Shown piece by piece: positions 7,851 to 13,616 of a stretch of 15,309 bases of DNA; positions within the stretch are counted from its first letter, which is position 1; each line of letters begins with the position of its first letter. The stretch lies in assembly GCA_023430845.1 (NCBI GenBank), contig JAEYYJ010000442.1:1-15309 (forward strand), read 5' to 3'. The DNA comes from Pseudomonadota bacterium (GTDB taxonomy: Bacteria; Pseudomonadota; Alphaproteobacteria; Rhizobiales; Hyphomicrobiaceae). Position numbers and translations under genes: made by a program. The notes under the pieces are model-generated. The model worked only from the letters and a program-made list of their open reading frames with translations, did no database searches and was not told the origin of the DNA.

Positions 7851-9776
7851 TTATTCCGCGGCTTCGGCCGGCGGCGCTGCGGCTGGGGCGGCGGTGCTTT
7901 TCGCCGCATAGAGCCGGCGCAGGACTTCGTGAGGTGTGCCGAATGCATCCTGCCGCCCCGCGCGCAGGATGAGCACTTTGTCGACGATGTTGAGCAGCGC
8001 TGGACGCTGCGTCACGACCGCAACCGTGATGCCATTCTGCTTGGCGCGCTGCATGGCCTCGGTGAGGGCCTGCTCGCCGACGGCATCGAGATTGGAGTTC
8101 GGCTCGTCGAGAACGACGAGGGCCGGATCGCCGAAGAAGGCGCGGGCAAGCGCGATGCGCTGCTTCTGGCCGCCGGATAGCGGCGCGCCGCTCCGCTCGA
8201 GAATGGTTTCGTAGCCGCTTGGGAGGTGGCAGATCATCTCGTGCACGCTCGTGAGCTGGGCGGCGCGATAGACCGTCTCGTCGGGCAGGTCGCCGCGCAT
8301 GCGGCACACGTTCTCTCTGATCGTGCCTGGGAACAGCTCGACTTCCTGCGGGAGATAGCCGGTGAACTCACCGAACTGGCGACGATCCCAGTTGCGCAGC
8401 TCCGTCGAGTCGAGTCGGATCTTGCCGGCCGTTGGATGCAGGCAGCCGACGAGCATCCGCGCGAGCGTCGACTTCCCCGAGCCGGAAGGCCCGACGATCG
8501 CCAGCGACTCGCCGGGCTTGAGCTCGAAGCTCACGCCATTGAGTACGGGCTCCTTGGTTCCCGCAGGCAGATAAAGCAGCTTGTCCGCAACCAGATGGCC
8601 CTTCGGCTTGGGCAGCTTCAGGCGGGGCGGCTCGTTGCGCAAGGCCTGCACTGCGGTACACATGCGCCCGTAAGCCGTCCACGCCTGCAGCACGCTTCGC
8701 CAGCCTTCGATCATGCCTTCGAGCGGCTGCAGGGCGCGACCGGCGATGATGGAGGCCGCAATCATCATGCCGCCCGTGAGATGACCATTGAGCGCCAGAT
8801 ACGCGCCCCAGCCGAGAATGGCGATCTGCGTGGCGAGGCGCACGAAGCGCGAAAGACCGCTGATCCATACGCTGCGGTCCTGCGCGTCCGCCTGCATGGT
8901 GAGGGCGGCGGCCTGCTCGCGGCCCCATTGCGCGACGCTTTCGTTGAGCATGCCCATGGCATTCACGACCTGAGCGTTGCGCGCGAGGGATTCTGCTTGT
9001 GCTTCGGCCTTCGAGCCGAAGACGCCGGCTTGTCCGAGTGGTGCGGAAGTCGCGCGCTGATTGAGAAACGCGATGGCGATCAGCAGCAAGCCCGCAACGA
9101 GCACGAGATATCCGAGCTGCGGATGAATGAGAAAGATCGCCGCGAAGTAGAGCGGCGCCATGGGCGCGTCGAACAGCACCAGCATGATCGGCCCTGACAG
9201 GAAGCTGCGGACCTGATGCAGATTGCGCAGGGGCTGGACGTTGCCGCTGTCGGTTGCGGGGGCCTGAGCGATGATGCTGGCGATAATGGGACCGCCGAGG
9301 ATCGTCTCCATGCGTGTCGCGAGGCGGCTCAAAACCTGGCGACGCAACGTGTCGAGCAGAGCGAGCACCGCTATCAATCCCATGACGACGAGCGTCAGCA
9401 TGAGCAGCGTGTGCAGGCTGTGGCTCGTGAGCACGCGGTCGGAAATCTGGAAGAGATAAATCGGCATCGTCAGCATCAGAAGATTGACGAATACCGAGAA
9501 GATTCCGACGGCGACGAGGTTCTTGCGGGCGACGTCGCGCCAGTGGGTGAGAGGATCGCCCGATGCTGTCGGGCCGCTCGACGCCTCGTCCTCTGCCGTG
9601 CGAAGGAACGCCGGCCTGCCGAGCCAGTCCGGCCACCGAGCAAGCTGCCGGAGGTGCGCGATGCTTGCGCCGCGGCGAGATTGCTCGCTGGTGCTCGCGC
9701 TTGCGCGCACATCCGGCCGCTCGAGTAAATCGGCGGCCGGCGTGGTGCCGGTATTGGATGTCCCCCCCGTTATCAT
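7851..9776 (-). CDS. Type I secretion ABC permease/ATPase, PrtD family
   Basis: Inner-membrane exporter of 641 residues with fused membrane and ATPase domains. The ATG at 9776 shares its A with the TGA of the upstream gene, pointing to translational coupling; a TTG one codon earlier is possible. An unusual polar stretch of about 80 residues precedes the first membrane segment (about 87-110). Membrane helices continue to about 345. ATPase motifs: Walker A GPSGSGKST (429-437), Q-loop YLPQE, signature LSGGQ (533-537), Walker B VVLDEP with D557-E558, and the PrtD-typical NSNLD. The switch position normally held by His reads Gln590 (VVTQRPALL). There is no C39 peptidase-like domain. It should export the products of one or both upstream genes in one step with the HlyD-type adaptor. 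An Ala/Pro-rich tail ends the protein. Confidence 0.95.
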   Translation of the reverse strand: MITGGTSNTGTTPAADLLERPDVRASASTSEQSRRGASIAHLRQLARWPDWLGRPAFLRTAEDEASSGPTASGDPLTHWRDVARKNLVAVGIFSVFVNLLMLTMPIYLFQISDRVLTSHSLHTLLMLTLVVMGLIAVLALLDTLRRQVLSRLATRMETILGGPIIASIIAQAPATDSGNVQPLRNLHQVRSFLSGPIMLVLFDAPMAPLYFAAIFLIHPQLGYLVLVAGLLLIAIAFLNQRATSAPLGQAGVFGSKAEAQAESLARNAQVVNAMGMLNESVAQWGREQAAALTMQADAQDRSVWISGLSRFVRLATQIAILGWGAYLALNGHLTGGMMIAASIIAGRALQPLEGMIEGWRSVLQAWTAYGRMCTAVQALRNEPPRLKLPKPKGHLVADKLLYLPAGTKEPVLNGVSFELKPGESLAIVGPSGSGKSTLARMLVGCLHPTAGKIRLDSTELRNWDRRQFGEFTGYLPQEVELFPGTIRENVCRMRGDLPDETVYRAAQLTSVHEMICHLPSGYETILERSGAPLSGGQKQRIALARAFFGDPALVVLDEPNSNLDAVGEQALTEAMQRAKQNGITVAVVTQRPALLNIVDKVLILRAGRQDAFGTPHEVLRRLYAAKSTAAPAAAPPAEAAE

Positions 9777-11107
9777 CAAATCAGCCCTTCACCCAAGCCG
9801 CGGAGTGCGATCTCCTGCTGGAGATGGCCGATCAGCGTCGGGAGTGGCATGCCGGCATCGTCGCCGTCACCCGTGAGCACGCTGATGTCGAGTACGGTGT
9901 CGCCTGTGATGTCACCGTCGCCACTCTCGGTATTGAGCAGGCTTTCCTGAAGGCTGATGCCAAACTCGGTGTAGGCGCCTGCCTCGATGAGCTCGAAGCC
10001 GTTCGCCTCGGCGGCGGCGGCGAACTGGAGTGCGCCCAGAGAGCCGACTGCATCGGCGGGTGCGCTCCCTGCGAAGAGGCCGCCGAGCAATCCGTCGCCG
10101 CCAAGGCTTGCAGGCAAAAGATCGAGCACTGGCTGTGCGACCGGCGCCAAGGGGGCGAGCAACGGTGAGATTGCCGGCTCGATGAGATCGACAACGGGAG
10201 ATGCAACTTCCAACACCGGATCGAGAATGGGCTCGGCTGCATCGGCAATCTGCACGACAGGCGCCAGGATCGGCTCGACGATATCGATGATAGGATCTGC
10301 TAGCTGTATCAACTCACTGCCGATCGCGTCGAGAGGATCGAGCAGATCGCCAGCCCCTTCCGCCAGAGCTTCGATGGGCACAAACAGCGGGTTCAGTGCG
10401 GTTTCGAGGCCGCCGGCCAGGTCACCGACGAGCGTTGCGACCGGCGAGAGCGCCACATCGAGCGTCGGGCCGAGCACGCCAGCGAGATCTTCGATGGTCT
10501 CGACGGCAGGCACCAGCAGTCCGTCCAATGTCCCACCCAGGCCCTCGACCAGGTCGCCGACGGTCTCGAGAGGCAGCACGCCGGTCAGGTCTGGCAGCGC
10601 AATCTCGATGCCGGGGAAATCGCTGGGATCTACAGAACCGTCGTCCTCATTCGCGGCTGGGGAGAGAGGACCGTCGGCTGCCGCCGATCCCGGTACGTGC
10701 GCGAATTGCGGAAAGGCAGTGTTGTCGCCAGCAAGCTCGACCGACACTTCCGCACCGCCGCCGCTGATTTCATTGAGAACACCATTGCCCTCGACTGGCG
10801 CGGCCGCGCTCGGCGCTCCCGTCACGTCGGCTTCCGAGATATCGAGTGCGCGCAGATCCGGGGTCGAGAGAAGCTGTGTGCCCGTGGCACCAGAGCCCGA
10901 TGAGCCGTCCGGAGCATTCAGGTCAGTGGTGGCGCCGGCCTGTGCCGCGCCACTCGCGAATGCGCTACCGGCTGCAATCTGGGCGAGGAAGAACGACCAT
11001 GTCAGAAAGCTCCAGAGCCCACGTTCGCGCTGGGGCTCCTGAACGGTAAAGCCGCCTTTTCCGGCGACGTCCAGAGCGGATGCCTGAACCCGATTCTCGT
11101 TGAGCAT
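9776..11107 (-). CDS. Putative type I secretion cargo with amphipathic 22-residue repeats
   Basis: I do not recognise this 443-residue protein. GGAGGA precedes the ATG. After about 30 polar residues comes a hydrophobic segment at about 31-53 (LWSFLTWSFFLAQIAAGSAF), followed by small residues that could include a cleavage site (SGAAQA). Residues 60-165 are acidic, Gly/Ala/Ser/Pro-rich and probably disordered. Residues 180-267 hold four in-register 22-residue units (core pattern ETxxDLxGxLxxTLxxxLxPx, weaker in the fourth). Residues 271-332 hold a shorter motif built on [DE]P[IV][IL]. An acidic segment near 394-418 (SGDGDITGD, TGDGDD) precedes the C-terminus IALRGLGEGLI. There are no canonical RTX nonapeptides. 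The 1-nt overlap with the exporter gene suggests a cargo or a dedicated accessory protein. The hydrophobic N-terminus would also fit a membrane-anchored or Sec-exported protein. Confidence 0.8.
   Translation of the reverse strand: MLNENRVQASALDVAGKGGFTVQEPQRERGLWSFLTWSFFLAQIAAGSAFASGAAQAGATTDLNAPDGSSGSGATGTQLLSTPDLRALDISEADVTGAPSAAAPVEGNGVLNEISGGGAEVSVELAGDNTAFPQFAHVPGSAAADGPLSPAANEDDGSVDPSDFPGIEIALPDLTGVLPLETVGDLVEGLGGTLDGLLVPAVETIEDLAGVLGPTLDVALSPVATLVGDLAGGLETALNPLFVPIEALAEGAGDLLDPLDAIGSELIQLADPIIDIVEPILAPVVQIADAAEPILDPVLEVASPVVDLIEPAISPLLAPLAPVAQPVLDLLPASLGGDGLLGGLFAGSAPADAVGSLGALQFAAAAEANGFELIEAGAYTEFGISLQESLLNTESGDGDITGDTVLDISVLTGDGDDAGMPLPTLIGHLQQEIALRGLGEGLI
10112..10297 (-). repeat. 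Short [DE]P-type hydrophobic repeat block in the 443-aa protein
   Basis: Codons 271-332 encode repeated short units of the form [DE]P followed by aliphatic residues (DPIIDIVEPILAPVV, AEPILDPVLEVASPVV, IEPAISPLLAPL). Unit length varies from about 7 to 11 residues. The pattern suggests a regular amphipathic helix or a Pro-kinked rod. Confidence 0.6.
10307..10570 (-). repeat. Four tandem 66-bp (22-residue) coding repeats
   Basis: Codons 180-201, 202-223, 224-245 and 246-267 line up as four units without gaps. Shared positions include a Glu/Thr start, an acidic-Leu pair at units 6-7, Gly at 9-10, TL at 14-15 and Pro near the end. The DNA copies are diverged, so this is an old protein-level repeat rather than a recent duplication. 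The fourth unit is the weakest. Confidence 0.65.
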
Positions 11108-11184
11108 GGGCCGTCCTCCATGTGTTCACGGAGGACGACAGGACAATCGCGTCGCCTCCGCCCGCGCTATCCCCCCTTCTTATT

Positions 11185-11224
11185 TGCGCGGGCGGGCAGC
11201 GCTGCCGCCCTGCCCACCCACGCA
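11185..11224 (-). other. RNA hairpin between the two putative cargo genes
   Basis: In the minus-strand RNA, 11224-11210 pairs with 11199-11185 over 15 bp around a 10-nt loop (11209-11200). Two of the pairs are G-U wobbles. Read in the other direction these two would be A-C mismatches, so the structure suits the secretion-operon transcript. It begins 6 nt after the stop codon of the 219-aa gene. It is followed by an A/G-rich stretch, not a U tract, so it is unlikely to be a standard intrinsic terminator. An RNA-stabilising, processing or partial attenuation role would give different amounts of the two flanking products. Confidence 0.6.
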
Positions 11225-11230
11225 ATCCGT

Positions 11231-11890
11231 TCAGCCATCCATTCCGTCACAGCCGAGGATATCCAGAGCTGGGACGTCGAACAGCGATGATGTTGTTGTC
11301 AGCAAATCGAGCGTCGAGCCAAGGGCCGAAGCGAGGTCGCCGGCCAGTGGCACGTTGCCATCGTAGGCCTCGCCTCCGACGATGCCACCGAGCCCGCCGC
11401 CGTTGCCAACATCGAGCATTGCGGCATTCAGCAGGCTGCCGACGTCGGCGCTGGCACCATCGCCGCCGATGACAGCGCCGAGGTTCGTGCTGCTGCTGAC
11501 GATGCCATCCTCGCCGAAAAGAGGAAGCTGGATGGTCGCGTCGGTCTCGCTATCGAGACTGAGGAGGGGAAGGCCACCATCGCCATCATCACCAGCAGGC
11601 GTCGCTACTTCGATGGGCGACAGCTCGATATTGAGCCCGCCTTTGGAAGATTCGTTTGCGACCAGCGAGACGTCGACGGGGAGGACGGCCGAGATGCCGG
11701 TCCCCGATACTATGGCGCCCGCGTCACCCGCGATGCTGATGTTCGGAAGAATGCCGAGCACGCCAGAGAGATCCACGGCTGGTCCTCCTGGACAATCGGC
11801 GGCAGGCGGCGGGGCCGGCTCGTGGCCGCAATCGGGCGGCTCCGGAGATTGAATCGGTTGCTCTGGGGGGCTACTTGATTTCTTGCCCAT
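11231..11890 (-). CDS. Gly/Asp-rich protein, putative type I secretion cargo
   Basis: I do not recognise this 219-residue protein. It is the first gene of the secretion operon. GAGGAG precedes the ATG by 7 nt. There is no signal peptide. Residues 1-40 are Pro/Ser/Glu-rich with Cys21 and Cys33 and look disordered. The rest is rich in Gly, Asp, Leu, Ala, Ser and Val with alternating small and aliphatic residues (GISAVLPVDVSLVA, NLGAVIGGDGASADVG), suggesting beta structure. It is poor in Lys and Arg after the N-terminus and strongly acidic overall. Residues 182-197 (LAGDLASALGSTLDLL) resemble a repeat unit of the next gene's product. The hydrophobic C-terminal end (FDVPALDILG) followed by acidic residues would suit a C-terminal type I export signal. 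The RTX motif is absent. A secreted role is inferred from position and composition only. Confidence 0.75.
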   Translation of the reverse strand: MGKKSSSPPEQPIQSPEPPDCGHEPAPPPAADCPGGPAVDLSGVLGILPNISIAGDAGAIVSGTGISAVLPVDVSLVANESSKGGLNIELSPIEVATPAGDDGDGGLPLLSLDSETDATIQLPLFGEDGIVSSSTNLGAVIGGDGASADVGSLLNAAMLDVGNGGGLGGIVGGEAYDGNVPLAGDLASALGSTLDLLTTTSSLFDVPALDILGCDGMDG

Positions 11891-11949
11891 GACGAAACTC
11901 CTCGAATAGTTAGATTGCAGGAGAACTGTTTCAACTTTGCTTTCAGAAT

Positions 11950-11965
11950 GCGAACAATTGTTCGC
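11950..11965. promoter_or_regulatory. 16-bp perfect palindrome, possible operator or leader hairpin
   Basis: GCGAACAATTGTTCGC equals its own reverse complement, and two further flanking pairs match after one mismatch on each side. It lies 59 bp upstream of the 219-aa start codon. If the operon promoter is near 12010 it would be in the transcribed leader, where it could fold into a 6-bp stem with an AAUU loop. Otherwise it is an operator for a dimeric regulator. It differs in sequence from the lux-box-like repeats, so a second regulator is implied. Confidence 0.5.
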
Positions 11966-12009
11966 TTTCCCGGCAGGCGCGTTCTCTCGTGGCGTGCTGC
12001 CGATCCATT

Positions 12010-12015
12010 TTCATA
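12010..12015 (-). promoter_or_regulatory. Possible -10 hexamer of the secretion operon
   Basis: TATGAA on the minus strand lies 25 nt beyond the end of the lux-box-like repeat, close to the spacing expected when a LuxR-type activator overlaps the -35 region. TACAAA at 12016-12021 is an alternative. Transcription would start near 12003, giving a leader of about 110 nt. Confidence 0.35.
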
Positions 12016-12040
12016 TTTGTAGGCGGCGGGATTATCGAAA

Positions 12041-12056
12041 CTGTCGCATCGGACAG
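12041..12056. promoter_or_regulatory. lux-box-like repeat 1
   Basis: CTGTCGCATCGGACAG has the CTGT-N8-ACAG layout of the Vibrio lux box, with the central AT at the same place; one further flanking base pair on each side extends the arms to ACTGTC/GACAGT. It matches repeat 2 downstream of luxR at 13 of 16 positions. Its position relative to AT-rich hexamers favours activation toward the secretion operon rather than luxR. Binding by the adjacent LuxR protein is inferred. Confidence 0.6.
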
Positions 12057-12220
12057 TAATGATGAATCGAGAATATCCGGATGCGTGACGGCGGTTAGCG
12101 CGCACGCTCGTGCCGCGTTCGGAGTGTCGAAAGCTGGCAAAAGATCCGTCGAATTTTATGGGGCGCGTTTACGCTGCCGTAGGTGCATCCGCGTAAGAAT
12201 GATCGCTGGGAGCGGAAGCG

Positions 12221-12913
12221 ATGAGAAGCCTCGAAGCACTCCTGCAGAATTTGGGCGTAGCCGTTTCTGATGCCCAGGAGCGGAGCCAGGGCGCTGCGTT
12301 CCTGCGCGTCGCCCGCGAGGCGTATCCGCTGTCGTCGGTCATCTACATTGCGCTCAATATTCCTATTACGAGGGATGCCGCGACGCGATTCATTCACTGC
12401 GTTTACGCCGACTCCTGGGCCCGACACGCGACGAGCCGCGAGCGCGTGAATATCGGACGCCTCGGCCTCGCGCCCATTTTCGATACGCGCGACGAATGCC
12501 CCGATTGCGCCCCCGCAGTGGGCTTTAGTGTGCGAAATCTTGCGATCGGACTCAGTGATTATCATGGCGAGTCGGCGGCTCTAGTCATCAGTGCCGATGA
12601 GGGCATGGATGATTGGCCGTCCAGAAAACCGACAATCGAGCGGGAATTTTCGGCGCTAGGGCAGTATTTCCATCAGCATATGCTGCGCATTTTCGGGCGT
12701 GGAAGCGACAGGGCTATTATAGTTTCTGCGCGCGAGATCGACTGCCTGAAATGGATGGCCGCGGGTAAGACGGCGTGGGAGGTCAGCGCCATTCTCGGGA
12801 TCAGCGAGAGGACCGTGCGTTTTCATCTCAACGCCGCCCGCGAGAAACTTCAGTGCACCACGACCACCCAGGCTGTCGCCAAGGCCGTTTCGCAGCAGCT
12901 CTTCGTTCCTTAA
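12221..12913 (+). CDS. LuxR-type transcriptional regulator, probable solo
   Basis: A 230-residue regulator of the TraR/LuxR size class. Residues about 10-160 fit the autoinducer-binding domain (W66 in YADSWARH; AVGFSVRNLAIGLSDYHGE at about 99-117). Residues about 168-225 are a clear GerE-type helix-turn-helix (SAREIDCLKWMAAGKT, then SERTVRFHLNAAREKL). Aligning on W66, the usual second aromatic is Ala70 and the Asp-Pro that holds acyl-homoserine lactones is Gly79-Arg80. A CPDC motif lies at 93-96. The pocket therefore looks altered and no luxI is present. The gene is divergent from the secretion operon and has lux-box-like repeats on both sides, so it most likely controls that operon and the following 177-aa gene. 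The regulator family is sure; the ligand is unknown. Confidence 0.93.
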   Translation: MRSLEALLQNLGVAVSDAQERSQGAAFLRVAREAYPLSSVIYIALNIPITRDAATRFIHCVYADSWARHATSRERVNIGRLGLAPIFDTRDECPDCAPAVGFSVRNLAIGLSDYHGESAALVISADEGMDDWPSRKPTIEREFSALGQYFHQHMLRIFGRGSDRAIIVSAREIDCLKWMAAGKTAWEVSAILGISERTVRFHLNAAREKLQCTTTTQAVAKAVSQQLFVP

Positions 12914-12917
12914 TGAC

Positions 12918-12933
12918 CTGTCGTATGCGACAG
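12918..12933. promoter_or_regulatory. lux-box-like repeat 2
   Basis: CTGTCGTATGCGACAG is a perfect 6-bp-arm inverted repeat around TATG, beginning 5 bp after the luxR stop codon and 81 bp before the next start codon. It shares 13 of 16 bases with repeat 1. It could also be read as a weak terminator hairpin of luxR, but no T tract follows. Confidence 0.6.
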
Positions 12934-12949
12934 CTGGCAGGAGCGACAG
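12934..12949. promoter_or_regulatory. lux-box-like repeat 3, degenerate
   Basis: CTGGCAGGAGCGACAG abuts repeat 2 with no gap and keeps CTG at the left and GCGACAG at the right. Its end lies 23 nt before the hexamer TAAACT, the spacing expected for a LuxR-type activator overlapping the -35 region of the 177-aa gene. The left arm is poor, so this may be a half-site. Confidence 0.4.
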
Positions 12950-12972
12950 TTATTCGGTCCCATCAATTCGCC

Positions 12973-12978
12973 TAAACT
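12973..12978 (+). promoter_or_regulatory. Possible -10 hexamer of the 177-aa gene
   Basis: TAAACT matches the -10 consensus at 4 of 6 positions and lies 23 nt after repeat 3. No good -35 is visible, as expected for an activator-dependent promoter. Confidence 0.3.
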
Positions 12979-13013
12979 CCATACCGATTAAACTTTGCAG
13001 ATCGGAGGCGAAG

Positions 13014-13547
13014 ATGTCCTTGTGCTCCCGGCTCTACGAATGCAGAGGCGATGCAGAATGGGTCGAGGACGACGCGGCCAGCCCGCCATATTTGGCCTCC
13101 CCGAGTTCATCGCGTGCAGCACTCGAGGCCATGATCGATCGGGCGTTTCACATGCGCGTTCTGAAAGAAATCGCTCATATCTCGCAGAACTATCCTGAGC
13201 TGCCGCTGGTCCTGACCGAGCGAACGATCTCCATTCCGCGCACCGTACCGGACGGGTTTGCCGTGTCGATCCACACGGAGCGTGGGCATTATGTCGTCAA
13301 ACTCGGCGAGTGGCGCGACGAGTACGCGCTGGCGGACGAGGTCGTGGAGCTGGTGGAAGCGGCACTACGCGGTGACATCCGCATTCGCATCGATATCGAC
13401 GCTCATGGTCAGCATCATGTTGCAGAGCAGCGATTGCCGGATGGGGAATGGATCAAACTGCCCCATCATGAGGAAGCGCCCGTTGGAACGCCAGTGAGCG
13501 GACCAACCCGAACGATCTTCCTTCGCAATGGAACTGGTTCGGCCTGA
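13014..13547 (+). CDS. Uncharacterised 177-residue protein
   Basis: I do not recognise this protein. GGAGG followed by CGAAG gives a strong ribosome site before ATG 13014. It has no signal peptide or membrane segment. The first 35 residues are acidic and Ser/Pro-rich with Cys4 and Cys10. Residues 36-62 look helical (SRAALEAMIDRAFHMRVLKEI). The middle (about 76-145) alternates strands and helix: TVPDGFAVSIHTERGHYVVK, a helix ADEVVELVEAALRG, then strand RIRIDID and a His-rich turn (HGQHHVAEQ). The C-terminus is probably unstructured. It is likely cytoplasmic. It follows luxR in the same direction by 100 bp that contain two lux-box-like repeats, so it may belong to the same regulon. It could be an accessory factor or an unrelated neighbour. 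Confidence 0.8.
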   Translation: MSLCSRLYECRGDAEWVEDDAASPPYLASPSSSRAALEAMIDRAFHMRVLKEIAHISQNYPELPLVLTERTISIPRTVPDGFAVSIHTERGHYVVKLGEWRDEYALADEVVELVEAALRGDIRIRIDIDAHGQHHVAEQRLPDGEWIKLPHHEEAPVGTPVSGPTRTIFLRNGTGSA

Positions 13548-13582
13548 ACTTGCCTGATGCGCGCCCCCGCGATCATGCGCTA

Positions 13583-13611
13583 ACGTCCATCGGAAGCTTC
13601 ACGATGGACGT
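13583..13611. promoter_or_regulatory. Inverted repeat immediately before the 2Fe-2S subunit start
   Basis: ACGTCCATCG and CGATGGACGT are perfect 10-bp arms separated by 9 bp. The repeat ends 5 bp before ATG 13617, and the only weak Shine-Dalgarno-like triplet (GGA, 13606-13608) lies inside the right arm. As RNA it would hide the ribosome site; as DNA it could be an operator. It lies 35 bp after the previous stop codon, but no T tract follows, so a terminator is less likely. Confidence 0.55.
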
Positions 13612-13616
13612 ACACA

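Larger units (their letters stand above)
11891..12220. promoter_or_regulatory. Divergent control region between secretion operon and luxR
   Basis: This 330-bp gap separates the start codons of the 219-aa gene (minus) and luxR (plus). No credible gene lies in it. It is visibly more AT-rich than the flanking coding DNA. It holds a lux-box-like repeat at 12041-12056, an AT-rich -10-like stretch for the minus strand at 12010-12021, and a 16-bp perfect palindrome at 11950-11965. It ends with the luxR ribosome site region GGGAGCGGAAG just before 12221. Confidence 0.7.

Noticed and set aside
8226..9636. Long open frames on both strands across the ABC exporter gene (323 and 422 codons)
   Set aside because: The PrtD-type protein with all ATPase motifs occupies this stretch; the other frames are shadows.
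9987..11042. 351-codon plus-strand frame rich in Ser, Ala, Pro and Arg
   Set aside because: Antisense of the low-complexity 443-aa gene. The minus frame has a proper ribosome site, operon overlap and internal repeats; the plus frame has none.
9776..11107. Classical RTX calcium-binding repeats
   Set aside because: The Asp/Gly-rich segments (SGDGDITGD, TGDGDD) do not form GGxGxDxUx nonapeptide series, so the protein cannot be called an RTX toxin or protease.
12918..12933. Intrinsic terminator of luxR
   Set aside because: The stem is short and is not followed by a T tract. The match to the repeat upstream of luxR fits a protein-binding site better.
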